DNA from: Ehretia macrophylla
Lineage: Eukaryota > Streptophyta > Magnoliopsida > Boraginales > Ehretiaceae
Length of the DNA: 64,000 nucleotides
Reading direction: 5' to 3'
Assembly (NCBI GenBank): GCA_037974665.1
Contig: CM075767.1
Location: forward strand, 21,577,998 to 21,641,997
Shown: in pieces, positions 44,938-57,215 of the stretch
How the letters are laid out: the number at the start of each line of letters is the position of its first letter
How positions within the stretch are numbered: position 1 is the stretch's first letter
The notes under the pieces: model-generated
Databases searched by the model: none
Seen by the model: only the letters and a program-made list of their open reading frames with translations
What the model was told of the DNA's origin: nothing
Program-made: the position numbers and the translations under genes

Positions 44938-45252
44938 GTGTATGTGTGTGAGTATGTATATATGTTGAGATATTAATTTTTAACTTTAAAAAAATCTAGA
45001 ATGGATTACGTTATTGTTTAATTTAAGATATTCAAAAATTATTTTTATTTGGTGTTTAAAAAAAATGCCACATAGAACTTGAAATTAAAAAAGAAAATAC
45101 TACATAGGATTTGAAATTTTTTTTTAAAAATATAATGTAACCAAATATTGACACTGTTAGTTTACCATGTGTAAAACACCTTCTTTTAGAAATCCAAGCC
45201 CTTTTATGGAAGGTTTTGAAATTGAGGCCCTTAATTACCCTAAAATGACCAT
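44261..45252. mobile_element. Degenerate inverted-repeat element
   Basis: The left end aatggtccttttaagactt and later ccatctataaaaagacttgaacttctaaa correspond to the inverse of the right end (tttagaaatccaagccctttt, aaaatgaccatt). No clear TSD. The interior is non-coding, with a (ta)n run at 44882-44932. Confidence 0.4.
44882..44932. repeat. (TA)n microsatellite
   Basis: About 25 ta units followed by tgtg/tatg repeats. Confidence 0.95.
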
Positions 45253-45487
45253 TTTTTAAAAAAAATATTTTTCAGCGCAGTCCATATCAGAAAACTTTTA
45301 GAAAGTTCTTGGAAACTTCACTTAATTATATTGAAAAACAATGAATTGTTTGATAATTAAGTTGATAAGACAAGTGTGAAGAAGGGAGTAATAACAAGTA
45401 CAACATTTAGCTAGATGGACCTTATCACCCAATGTGATTGTTAGAATCGGCCCAAGTATAACAAAAAATTACTTTCACAAGAACTTC

Positions 45488-45871
45488 TTTTGTCGAAGCA
45501 TTTGGGCCTTCAATATAGTTCATATCCAGTTTAAACATTGTAAACCATCTCTTTTAACAATACAAATCAAAATGTCCCTGATGTGGAGATTCATCACATC
45601 ATTGAAGGTATCTATATTTTGTCATGCTATTCCTTAAGTTTTATTTTTTTATTATTTTTTTATTTTATTTATACGTAGTGATAAAAATAGAACCATTGAT
45701 TGGATAACAAAAACTTGTATAAATAGTAATCTACCTTCGGATTGGTCCTCAAATATTTCTCCGAGGCTTTCTAACATTTTACTTTCTGATTTTGCTTTAT
45801 CCTGTATTGAATAACTTTTGTAATCAGCTCTCTTTTAATGAAATCTAATTGCTTTGACAAAAAAAAAAAAA
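45488..45871 (+). mobile_element. Short 5'-truncated retroposon with A-tail
   Basis: It ends in an A-run (45860-45871) and is flanked by aagaacttc (45479-45487 and 45872-45880), the signature of target-primed retroposition. The 384-bp body has no recognisable domain. It may be a LINE 3' end or a processed transcript. Confidence 0.55.
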
Positions 45872-45952
45872 AAGAACTTCGACAATTGAATCCGCTTTTT
45901 GTCCAAATTCCCTGTATATCATATAAGTATCTTCCAACTGAAAACATTAGTT

Positions 45953-46270
45953 CACAACAAAAAAATGGGTCATTGGCGACATTTTTTTGTGGCGGTTTTA
46001 CGAACCGCTGCAAAATGTGTATTTTGATAATTGCCGTTAATGCCAAACTATAGCAACGGTTTTAGTGAATTGCCGTTAAAAGTGGAAGATTTCTAGCAAC
46101 GGTTTTCGTATATGGATTATAGGCAGTGGTCCTTTAAAACTGGCGCTAAAAGTTTCGATTTTCCAAAATCACCACAAAGGACTAATTTTCATGTGCGGAT
46201 AAATTCCCGCCTTGCAATTTTTTGTAACTATAGCAGCGGTTTTTAAAAACCGCCACCTATGAGAAGTATT
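45953..46270. mobile_element. CACTA-type terminal fragment
   Basis: Begins cacaacaaaaaaatgggtc, one base off the CACTA terminus. It carries subterminal repeats of gcggttttacgaaccgc type (gcaacggttttagtgaattgc, gcggtttttaaaaaccgcc). No opposite end or TSD was found, so it is a truncated relic. Confidence 0.55.
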
Positions 46271-47309
46271 ATAATTTTTTTATCTGTAAATAAAGTTAAG
46301 ATTCATTTGTCATATATGTGAAATGTAAAACATATTTTATTTTTCTGTCGTAATATAGGCGGCAATTAACAAGTGATGAATTCTTTTTTTTTTTCTTTTT
46401 TAGTAAGCTCTCTTTGACAAGTATAAAAGTTTAAGTTTTTTTTTTTATATTTTTTGCTAAACTTTCAACGAAAATTTATTGCAAAAACTACTGCTTATGT
46501 CTAGTATTAAAGAAAAGATTTATAGTAAACCACCTCCTATAGACTAGCTAGTATTAAAAATATGAAGATACTTGAATATGATTTTAACTTAAAATATAAT
46601 ACATATAATAGTATAAATATTATGTGATGATTATTATAGTGATTTTTTAATTAAAGTATTGAGTTTAAAACCATATTAGTTATCTTTTAAGTATTTGTTC
46701 AAATTTATATGTATCTTCTATAATTATAAATTTACTAACCCATATATCGTCTTCATTCGATCTCAATTCTTATTTTAAGTACAATTTCTCTTAACTCTCA
46801 CGTAGTTTCCCTTAATTATGTGTTTCTAGTTTTCACTTAATAAAAATCTTGAATTTCTTCTACATTTTGCATCTTTTGTTTGATAAAAAACTTCTTGTAA
46901 TATGGGACTATTGGAAAAACAAAAAGAAAAAACAATATGATCCAAAGATATGTTATTGTCTAAGTTAGAAATTTAACTTGTGAATTCAAAAATGTATCAC
47001 GGTTTTAGGTATATCATTTATATGGTCTTCCACATAGTCTTGGAATATTCATTATCCTAAAGAATTGAAAAGTTTATATATTAACATTTGAAGAAGAGAC
47101 TAACTGGAAAATTAGACATATGTAATTGTAGGCTGAGTTACTTGAGGTTGTGAGCTCAATGTTGTCTTATTGCTGTTGTGAGTGTTAGCCATTTGTACTT
47201 CATTTTATCTTTACAAATGGGCTCATGGTGTAAAGGTCATGCTATGAGCTGAAATATCTCGAGGACTGCTTATCTAAATTGTTAATACCTTTTGTCATAT
47301 AACTAGTTA
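46271..47309. other. Non-coding DNA left of the MULE
   Basis: By position this should hold exon 1 and the promoter of the disrupted PP28-like gene, but I cannot recognise them. It is AT-rich, with short incidental frames only. Confidence 0.4.
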
Positions 47310-47727
47310 CATAATTTTTGAGTAAAATGCATATTACCTCCTTGTGGTTTACTTTAAGTGCATATTACCTCCCTGTGGTTTCAAAACTACCATATTACCT
47401 CCCTATGGTCTACAAAAAGGGTGCGCACTCTCCCCCACAACTAACTACCGTTAAAAAGTTAACGGAAAAGATTAAATGACAATGATGCCCTTATTACTAT
47501 AATTTTTTTTTGTCAAAGCAATTAGCTGTTTAACCTTTTTTTTTTTTTGTCAAGAGCTGTTTTAACGTTTGACAGCTTAATATGGTCACTTCTAAACTCA
47601 CACGCTGAGTTAATCTTTTCTCTCTCTCAACCCAAAAAAAAACATATTTTATCTCTCATTTTGGCCAACGACGCAATCTACTACTAAATCGAGAAGGAAA
47701 TATCAAATTGATTTTTGGACTGGCCAG

Positions 47728-48398
47728 GTATGTATTACCCAGATTAGATTAGTCATATGTGTTATGTAGGGTTTTCATATGTGGTCCCATATTAGATTGG
47801 ATATCATTTGTTTGCTACTGTTTTTATATTTGGTATTGCTTTCAACACTTTATGTTTTCTACGTGTTGGATGTTGACAATGACAAAAATAATATGTATGG
47901 GGTACTATGCCATTAAAGTGCAAAGTATAAAGGGCTAGAAATTTGTAAAAAATTAGGGTTTTAAATATAATATGTGTAGGGTATTATGTCATTCAATTGC
48001 AAGCACGTGGGGCTAAAAATTAGATTTTTATCCATTAAAAAAAATAGGGATTTATATCATATCACATCGAATTCTATGAATCAGTATAAAATTGGTGCAT
48101 TTTGATGTTGCCCATTGATTATTTTAGATTCTTACAGAATGTAGAGTTAAAAATAGGGTTTAGTCCATTAAAGAATTAGGCATAGGATTAGGGCTTTTTA
48201 TCATATCATTTCGATCTTTGAGATTCATTATATAAAATCGGTGCATGTGTTTTCAATACCTGCGAATGGAGACAAATGTTGGTATATTTGTCATGTTAGA
48301 CTTTGTGTAGTTATATTTTAGGGTTCAAATTAATTAGGCTTTCTTGATTATACTCTAATATAAATGTATAATTTTTATTTAATTTTATGTATTCCAGA
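47728..48398 (+). other. Probable 5'-UTR intron of the MULE transposase gene
   Basis: A donor ggccag|gtatgt at 47728 and an acceptor attccag just before ATGGATGATGAT (48399) would remove this stop-rich stretch. Intronic features are inferred from these two sites only. Confidence 0.4.
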
Positions 48399-50986
48399 AT
48401 GGATGATGATAATTTTGGCATAGTGGAGAAGGATGACCCTATATTAGTAGTAGATAGTGAAGGAAACCATATATTGTCTAAAGAAATTGTACCCTATGTA
48501 GATAAAAACATGTTTGGAAATATTTTTGAGGCAGAAACTGAACAATTTCTTTTAGACATTGTAAGATGCTCAAATCAGTATGATGTAGCAGAAGCTTCTG
48601 TGATAGGTGCAAAAAATGCAGAAAATGTGACTACAGATAATGTCATAGGAGTAGATCATGTAGGTGATGTTAGAAGTGATGGCTTTGGTGCTTCTGGTGA
48701 TGTTAGGAGTGATGGATTTGGTACTTTAGTTCAGGTTGATAGTGATGGTGTTGGTGGCTCAGGGCATGTTGAGACTGATTGTGCTAAGGGTTCAAGGCAA
48801 GTTGACACTAATGTGCATGATTTCGAGACATCTGACTCTGACTTTGTTCCAGAAGATAGGCCTTTATCAGACTCAGACTCCAGCAATCCTAGTTGGTTAT
48901 TTGATGATTTTGAAGGCTCAAATGATGATAATATCTTTGATGAATCAAGTGAGTGTCAATCAGGCAGAGTAAAATACAAAGCTTTTAAGAAGAAATCTGG
49001 AAAAAGAGTAAAAGTACAGACAGACAGAGCAACAAAAACATCGGCTACTGAGGATTGGTATAGTGATGTGTCTGATGATGAACTAGGAAATGTAAGGGGT
49101 TTTGATGATGATGTTCAGCGACGTGTTCAGCCACAAAGTTTTCCTGTGTTTAATGAGAAGACGGAAATGAAATATTTTGAAATGGAGATTTGGATGTTGT
49201 TTAAGAATGCAGCTGAGTATAGAGTAGTATTAAGAGATTGGGCTGTAAGAAAGGGTTTTGAACTGAGCTACAAAAAAATGACAAGCAAAGGGCAACTGCT
49301 GAATGCAAGAATGGTTGTACTTTCAGAATACATGCTAGCAAGTTGAAAGGTGTTGACACATTCATGGTAAAAACACTTAATGGTGAGCATTCATGTGGGA
49401 GGAGATTTGATAACCAGCTTGCAAACTACAAGTATTTGGGAAAGAGAATGGAGGCTTATGTGAGAGACCACCCAAATGAAACCACAACCAAGTTGCAATA
49501 AAAAATATATAGCAAGGTTAAAGTAACAGTGAACAAATACAAGGCAATGAGGGCTAAACAGATTGCATTAAAGAGAATTCAAGGCGATTGGGATGAACAA
49601 TACAGTAGATTGAGAGATTATTGTGAAATAGTCAGGGTTTATAATCCTGGAAGCACACTACTTATAGGGGTGAATAGAAGTCTTCCTGACCCTATATTTG
49701 AAAGGATGTTCTTCTCTCTTGGTGCGATGATAAATGGTTTCTTGGCAGGATGCAGGCCTATAATTGGATTGGATGGATGTTTTTTGAAAACTGTCTATGG
49801 GGGACAACTACTTGCAGCAATAGGGAGAGATGGGAATGACAATATATATCCAATTGCATTAGCTGTAGTCATAATCGAGAGGAGGGAAACATGGTCATGG
49901 TTTTTGAAAGAGTTGCACAATGTGATTGGTGACCCAATTGAACATGGATGGACCTACATATCTGATAGACAGAAATGATTGTGTGAGGTGTTCAAAGATG
50001 AGTATCCAAGGGTACATCATAGATTTTGCTTAAGGCACATGTATGAAAATTTCAAGTCTGAGTTTCCAGGGTTATTATTGAAAGACCTCTTCTGGAAAGC
50101 TGCTTCAACAGCAAATGTGAATGAGTTTGAAAGAATTATGAAAAGTATTCAAGCAGCAGATCCAAAGGTTAGTATAAAGAAGTGTGCATATGAATGGCTT
50201 GCAAGAATCCCTGCTGAAACTTGGGCCATATCACATTTCCCGCTTGGTCCTAAGTGTGATATATTGGTCAATAATCTCTGTGAATCTTTCAATAACTACA
50301 TTTTAGATGCCAGAGATAAACCAATAATCACCATGTTTGAGATGATTAGAGCAAGACTGATGAACAGACTTCAAGTAAAAAAAATAGCAATGGAAAAGTA
50401 TAATGGCATCATTTGCCCTAATATACTTAAAAAATTGAAAATTTTAATTGATGTTGCTAAAGGTTGGCATGCAAATTGGGCAGGATATGAAGAGTATGAA
50501 GTAGCTCAGAATTGGTATAAACATAGTGTGAACCTAGCTACCATGACATGCACTTGTGGGATGTTTCAGTTTACAGGGTATCCTTGTTGTCATGAAATGG
50601 CATGCATAAACACTTACAGGAAGAAAGTGGAAGATTTTGTTCATACATGTTACACTAAAGATGTGTATTTAAGTGTATACCAATACATGGTTCATCCTGT
50701 CCCTGGTCCAAATGATTATGTGAAAACTAGTTCAGAGTCTTTGAAACCACCCATTGTTCATAAAAGGACAGGCAGACCAAGAAAAATGAGGAGAAAAAGT
50801 GCAGATGAGAGGAATAAAAGTTCATCTAAAAAGGACAAAACTGCAAATCAGAGGAGGAAAAGTTCATATAAGAGGAATGAAAGTGTAGATGGCCATGAAA
50901 CCAATACTATAATCTCAACAAGGAAATGATTTGTCATAACCTGCAGCAAATGTTTGAAGCAAGGGTATAACAAGTCTTCTTACTGT
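48399..50986 (+). pseudogene. MuDR/MULE transposase, decayed
   Basis: An acidic N-terminus starting MDDDNFGIVE (Asp/Gly/Val-rich repeats, then DFETSDSDFVPED) leads to a MuDR DNA-binding-like domain (MLFKNAAEYRVVLRDWAVRK). After a one-base frameshift in an A-run near 49276 the frame resumes with AECKNGCTFRIHASKLKG, GEHSCGRRFDN. The MULE core follows: CRPIIGLDGCFLKTVYGGQL (first Asp), GWTYISDRQK (second Asp) and NNLCESFNNYILDARDKP (Glu). A SWIM zinc finger, CTCGMFQFTGYPCCHEMACI, is at about 50550-50610. A zinc knuckle, CSKCLKQGYNKSSYC, lies past the last stop, with Tyr where His is expected. Lesions: the frameshift, TAA after TTKLQ (about 49500), TGA after SDRQK (49976-49978) and TGA after STRK (50927-50929). 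It would excise and insert MULE DNA, but this copy cannot make a full protein. Confidence 0.93.
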
Positions 50987-51097
50987 AATTCATTCCATCC
51001 AAACTCACCACTTTTAAAGGTGTTATGTTATTCATCTATTTATGTTGTAATCTTATATGTAATACAAAATTTGACTATTTTGTGTTTGAGTGCAGAA

Positions 51098-51692
51098 TAT
51101 GGAAAGACAAAGTGATGCAAATATGGGGCAGTTTGAGGCTGACCCAAATTATGTAAGTTTTTACATGTTGCTTTATTTCTTTAATGGAATGAATAATATA
51201 AATTTATATTTTATGACAGGTTCCGAACTCTCAACAATCTTCTATAACCAACGTTGATATACAACTACTTCCAAGACCTACAATAGGTAGTAGCAGAGGT
51301 GTTGGTAGAAGATGTGGTAGTAAAGGTGTTGTTGCTAGTATAAATGGGAAAGGTAATGGTGAAAATGGAAGAGCTGCTGGTGTAAATGGGAGGGGTGCTA
51401 GTTTGATTGTAGGGGTGTTGGTGGTAGAAGTGGTGGCAGAGGTAGTGTAAATGGGAGGGATGTTATTGCAACTGGTAGTGGTCCAAATGCATTAGCTGAT
51501 GGTGATAAATCTGCCATGGACAGGTTGTATAACAACTTTAGGCATGATGCACTTACTGGTGGACAAGTTGGTACTTCAAATGCTGGAGGAAACGCAGTTC
51601 CTGTTGTTGGTACAGCCAAACGATCAAAGGCGGCAACTGTTAATGAAGTTCTGGAGAATATAAGAAAGATGAAAAGAACTTGGAAACCATGA
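51098..51692 (+). pseudogene. Gly-rich C-terminal exons of the MULE transposase
   Basis: MERQSDANMGQFEADPNY is followed by a likely intron (gtaagttttt at about 51152 to acag at 51220). Then comes a Gly/Arg-rich stretch encoded by ggtgttggtagaag-type repeats, ending NEVLENIRKMKRTWKP and TGA at 51690-51692. A short basic tail of this kind ends many plant MULE transposases. A frameshift near 51400 disturbs the Gly-rich part. It could alternatively be a separate small MULE gene. Confidence 0.6.
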
Positions 51693-53736
51693 CCGTAATT
51701 ATGATGTTTTTGGGCTAGAAATGTCATTGATGATGTTTTTGGTGTCCAACTGTTTATGATGATGTTAATCTTTGGAACACATTCTAAGTTTGTTTATGGC
51801 TTTATACTGTTGATATTTTTGGTACATTAGATGATTTGTTTTGAGAAAATATTTTTTTTTTATGTAGATGCATGTGATTGTAGTTCATTAGCAGTAGCAA
51901 TTACTACAATGTGAAACATGCCTTGTTTTTGTTATGTCTTCTTCTAGGTCCTCAGATGCAAAGTTGTCCCTGTTAATGTACTCTGCAATTCTCTCTTTAA
52001 TGTACTTGCATTTGGCTAATCTGCAAAGAGAATGGCTTATGATGTTAAATTTCGTGTTAGATTATGTAGTATAAAATATAGACATTCAAAGAGTGCATGT
52101 TGGAAACGAGTAAATAATCCACCACATACATTCAAGAAAACAAATAGGGATCAACCACAGTCTCAAAATATTGTTGAATCACCAACTTCTAGATAACCTT
52201 TAGCTGCTATCACATAAGTATTCCAATCCATGCCGATCTCGGGATTCAATTCTATCTGCATTGGCAACTTCTCCATTCCCTCTATATCATCCATTCAATT
52301 CTACCTGCAGTAATGCTTCTCCATTCCATCATCCATTCAATTCTATCTGCATTACTGCAGGTAAAGAATGGAAAAGTAAACCATATCATCCATTCAGTTT
52401 AAGCCATAAATACTATTGCATTTACAACCATAATATGAGTACAAAATATATCTATAGATGTATACTTGCAAAATAAAAAATACAGCCAACAAGATACATA
52501 AGTTGCTCCGAATCCATAACAAACAAACAAATAATTATAAAGAAAGAGTTAATTTACTCTGAATCCAAAAGATTACAACAATTGAATCTCACTTCTACAT
52601 CACCAACACAATAAGAACAATAAGTAACAAACAAGAAACAACTAGCAGTTTATCATCCCATTTCTTCTCCTTCGTCTTCACAGGGTATATCACTTATTCT
52701 TCACAATCTCCAACATCCTCTTCTATTCCACTACCACATGGTGGAATAAGGGCCATTACAGTGCTCTCCCAAGATGCGCTATACGGGTGACACCATCAAA
52801 AAAATTCTCTTCACTAATCTATAATGAACACAATAAAAATGAAAATGAAACAACTGAAAAATAAGTGAGCTCCTATCAAAATACCATCAAGGGTTACGGG
52901 ATCTGCCCTAAATAAAAATGATGCCCAAAAAAAAAAAAAAATACCAACAAGGGTTTCAAATTTCATCTAAAATGAGATTAACATGCTCAAGCTAAAAAAG
53001 ATTATACGAGGACAATAACTTGTTAGAGCTAAAAGAGATTAAATTTTGATATAAAAACATTGAAGTGCTCATTAAGAACATGTGTAAAATCCCATGTTTT
53101 TCAACCTCATGGAGTAGCAATAAAGTTGCAATCTTGCTGCAAATAATCCTATTTATGTGTTAAAGAAACCATTGAAACGATCAATTCTTTAACACCCATA
53201 AATATTTATCATATCTCATTAAAACAATTCAACATTCTAATCTAAAATCCAAGATTGATAATGCATATATCTCAAAATTAATAGTATATAAGTGAAAACA
53301 ACTGAGTAAAAAGAGACATGTATGATATTAGATCAGCTAAAAAAAAAAGACGATGAAAAAATCAAAATACTAACAAGGGTTTCAAATTTCACCTAAAATG
53401 AGCCCTGGCCAAAAAGAACAAGCAAAGCTGAACCAACAATGAGTATGATGAACTCTTGCGAGACCAAGCACGAAATCTTACTCCCAGTCTACTTTGATCA
53501 CTTTGACTCTCGTCTTCCCCACTCTGCTTTTCGCACTTCGCGTAGCCTAAAGAGCTGTCAAAATATCAAGAAGAAAAGTTGCAGTAGTTTTTATTATTAG
53601 TTGTTGTTTAAAGGGCATTTTTGTCCCTATAAATGTGCAAAAATAGGTGGCTTATGCCAGAAATATTTTGCAAAATCAAAATTCAGATGCGTGCATTACA
53701 CTTGCCGGTATGTTTAACCTTTTTTTTAACGTAGGG
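51693..53736. other. MULE 3' non-coding region
   Basis: AT-rich. It contains a small imperfect tandem repeat (ccattcaattctatctgcat and variants, 52240-52400). No further gene is recognised before the right TIR. Confidence 0.5.
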
Positions 53737-54599
53737 GGGTAATGTGCACCCTTTTTTGCAGACTATGGGGAGGTAATATGGTGGTTTTGAAACTACAAGG
53801 AGGTAATATGCACTTAGGATAAATCACAGGGAGGTAATATGCATTTTACTCCATAATTTTTTATTTATTTTTGTTAACGTTGCAGTTGTTGGTACCTCTA
53901 CTTCTCGTTCTTGCACATTTAAAAAGGTAATTTGTTTATTCCACTAATTTGTGAAACGTATATATCATTGTATGGAAGATTTATCTAACTAGTTGTGTGA
54001 AATTTGTTATCGCGATTGAGCTTGCCGCAAAGGTGTACATCTCTGAATTAATGATATGAGCATTAGAAGGTTTTGTTCTCAAGACAAGGAGTTATGTTGT
54101 ATACAGTAATATTCTCACATGTAAACATGAAATGTGACTGTTTGGGATTCAATGTATTTTGTAGTTGACTGTAAGGCCTGAATTCGAACTTTTATGTTGA
54201 TTTTTATAAACTATCATAAGAATTATGTCAAATAAACTTTAGTGTTGATTTTTAAAAACTATTATAAGAATTCTGTCAAATAAAGGACAAAGAGAATCTT
54301 CTTCGTTGGCTTCATTAAGTTTCTAGTTTTTCTCACTCTCCCGTTAAGTTCTAGAGCAGTCAATTGACCTTGTAATACTTGTCTGCTTCTTTTGACCTTT
54401 TCTTTATTATATTCTAATGTAGTCTATCTGACTTCAAGAAGTAGCTAAAGTAGAAGAAGATGGGAGGTTTGATGAAGAGTCTGAAGAGGAGTTTGAGGAA
54501 GAGTAAGAGACTCAGAAGTTAGATGGTTTATAGAAGGTTTACATGGTTTTCATTTTCCATGATATGACTACTTACATTATAAAAAAAATTGGATTTTGT

Positions 54600-55015
54600 G
54601 ACGGCACGGTGAGGGGAAACGTCTGTTAGACACGAGATGGTCACCAAAATCGTATCCTTCACAAAGCCGTCACCAATTTGTCAATGGTTGCGAAACTATC
54701 TCCAGCCCGTCTCCGATTCTTTCGTCACCAAGCCCTCACCAAATTTCCTTTCTCCAAGCCGGCACAACAGTTTGCTGTCACCGTGCTCTCGCCAACTTAA
54801 CCCGTCCCCAAAATGTCACAAAAATTGTCCTCGCCAAGCCCTCGCCAACCTTTCCCGTCACCCGGCCGTCACCAATGTTTGTCGTCACCGAACACTCGCC
54901 AACTTAACCCATCACCAAACCGTCACCAAAATTGTCGTCGCCAAGCCTTCGCCAACCTTTCCCCTCCAAAATTGGAGACGGGAGCACCTCCCGTCACCAA
55001 AATTGTCGTCGCCAA
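54600..55015. repeat. CACTA left subterminal repeat array
   Basis: Many copies of ccgtcaccaa, tcgccaagcc and related short motifs, which are probable transposase-binding sites. The Ser/Pro-rich frames here are repeat artefacts. Confidence 0.8.
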
Positions 55016-55029
55016 AATTAAATTAAAAT

Positions 55030-56600
55030 TAAAAAAGGAAAAACTGTGGACCATGTTCAACCAAACAGCAATCAAAACAAACTAAATATACAATAAAAGA
55101 GCTACAAAAGTAGAATTATTTTATTAACTAGCATAGATCTGAAATGTTATCTCATAGACTAGTTGTCTAAATATTTGAAACAAAAATCAATAGCGTGTGT
55201 TGTGTCCCAAACATTTGAACCAAAAAGCAATATTGTGTGTCGCATCCCAAAAGTTCACCAAAGCCTTTAGAAGCATTAGCTCTAACACCTGAAATTTAAA
55301 GTGCTTATCTCAGTAGTGTATTCCTTAATATTGGCAATAACAGTATATTTCCAGTGCAATTGAGTGACTTGTATAATACATTTGGGTATACGAAACCTAT
55401 AATGTATTCATTATAATTGTATAAGTCCACCGTAGCAGGATCCACAGAAGCATTAGCTAAAAATGTTTACTAACCCAAGAAAATATATTCATATAACATG
55501 AAAATAACTAAATCATTTAAAACTACAACTTACATAGACATAATCACAATCAAATTTTGATGGATCCAGGGGCTTGATAACCAAAGAAGTGGCGGGTGAC
55601 ATTGAACTTCTTTCCCTTGCAAGTTCCTTCTTTCAATAAAAATCATCATAGAGAAAAGAGCTGATGAAAAGAAAAAAGGTCTTGTTTAAGTTCAAACATG
55701 CACAAAAGAAAGTCCAATTATAGCCTGTAAAATATTTGTTAGTCCTTGCATCAAATAAACATTGATAAAAGAAATTAAAAGATCACAAAAAATCAGAAGT
55801 CAAGAACATAATGATGTCTGTTTACCGAGAAAATCAGAGATATGATTAAATCTTCAAAGGGATTGACACAAATAAACTAGAAAAGCAGGATCCAAACTAA
55901 ATACATATAACAAGTGCTTGTCTTTTACGTCATGTGTGTCAACGTTGTTATTTGTTGTGACAAATCGAAAGCAATCACAAGAAGAATGTGAAGATAATGA
56001 TGAGATTGACCAAATAGACGTGGTAGAAGAAAAAAAAAAGAGTAAAAATAAAAGATAAGGCGCTAGCACAAGACTTGCCAAGAAAAGCGATGGAAAAACT
56101 CTAGCAACAATGTTACAATCAGGAAGTCGAAAAACCTCGGAAAAGTATAACCAAGTTGTAGTAGTTGAGTCATCAAGATATTCACATACCTAAAAAATGA
56201 TGCCATCTAACGCCATGGCATTACTAGCCTCCTCAACAGATCTCATTTCCACAAAAAAAAACTTCTTCTCATGAACTATATAAATATTGAATACAACACC
56301 TCCTGAAATCACAGGCCACAAACAATATTTTAGTATCTATTAGCAAACTAGTTATATTAAATGTCTCTCTAGGGGAATTTAATTAAAATTCCACTAAACA
56401 AAAAATTATATAAGCATAACTTCACGAAGACAATAGCATAATAATAACATATACATTAACTAGCAAAGACAATTTATTTTAGAAGAAACACTATATGACA
56501 TTTAACCAATAAGTTATATAAGCATAACTTCACACCTATAATACAATTAATAAGCAATATGAATAAATTATAGGCATATTCGCTCAATCTCCAACAAAGT
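55030..56600. other. CACTA interior, left of the TRIM, no gene seen
   Basis: AT-rich, with only short frames. No recognisable transposase domain on either strand. Confidence 0.5.
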
Positions 56601-56607
56601 CAACATA

Positions 56608-56868
56608 TGTAACGCCCCACACCAACGCACCCACGCCTGCAGGGATACGCCCCACCCATAGGGGACGAGCGCGCACCGAGGCCATGGCGAATGGGCATGG
56701 ACAACGCACTATGCAGATTTTGTCCGCTCTAGGGCCCATACCCCTCACGGTTTTGTCTCCCATGCACACACTGCACGTGAAAAGGCCTCTGCACGAATAC
56801 GAAGGCTTCGCCCTTATATTCAGTTGGCCCAGCTCCAAGCCCTCCGATGTGGGATGTGATTCCTCACA
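56608..56868 (-). repeat. TRIM 3' LTR
   Basis: Differs from its partner at 11 of 261 positions by hand count; 10 of these are transitions. Confidence 0.93.
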
Positions 56869-56942
56869 TTCATCCCCCCTTAAGGAGGCCCGCGCCCTCG
56901 CGGGCTAACGTCACAAAGGAAGGTCGTCTCTGATACCAATTT

Positions 56943-57203
56943 TGTAACGCCCCACACCAACGCATCCACGCCTGTAGGGATACGCCCCGCCCATAGGGGA
57001 TGAGCGCGCACCGAGGCCATGGCGAACGGGCATGGACAGCGCACTATGCAGATTTTGTCCGCTCTGGGACCCATACCCCTCACGGTTTTATCTCCCACGC
57101 ACACACTGCACGTGAAAAGGCCTCTGCACGAATACGAAGGCTTCGACCTTATATTCAGTTGGCCCAGCTCCAAGCCCTCCGATGTGGGATGTGATTCCTC
57201 ACA
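56943..57203 (-). repeat. TRIM 5' LTR
   Basis: On the minus strand it is followed after three bases by the primer-binding site. Confidence 0.93.
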
Positions 57204-57215
57204 ACATATAGTTCT

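Larger units (their letters stand above)
47320..53851 (+). mobile_element. MULE (Mutator-like DNA transposon), 6.5 kb
   Basis: TIRs of about 115 bp start gagtaaaatgcatattacc at the left and end with the inverse ggtaatatgcattttactc at the right. Each arm contains three spaced copies of a gcatattacctccctgtgg-type block. A perfect 10-bp TSD, cataattttt, flanks it (47310-47319 and 53852-53861). It carries a MuDR-type transposase (48399-50986) and a Gly-rich 3' exon region (51098-51692). Its right end sits one intron-length before an exon of a PP28-like gene, so it jumped into that gene. Confidence 0.93.
56608..57203 (-). mobile_element. TRIM, miniature LTR retroelement, 596 bp
   Basis: Two 261-bp LTRs (56608-56868 and 56943-57203) flank only 74 bp of internal DNA, and a perfect 5-bp TSD, acata, surrounds it (56603-56607 and 57204-57208). 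On the minus strand the LTR starts tgtgaggaatcacatccc and ends gttaca. The internal part begins aaattggtatcagagac, whose tggtatcagag fits initiator tRNA-Met priming, and ends with the purine tract aaggggggatgaa. This is all a terminal-repeat retrotransposon in miniature needs in cis. It is GC-rich compared with its surroundings and encodes nothing. Confidence 0.93.

Noticed and set aside
47225..47310. ATGGGCTCATGG at about 47226 as exon 1 of the PP28-like gene
   Set aside because: Only the first codons could be forced to fit and a stop follows; too weak to annotate.
54637..55085. Ser/Pro-rich frames in the CACTA left end
   Set aside because: They are translations of short cgtcaccaa-type subterminal repeats.
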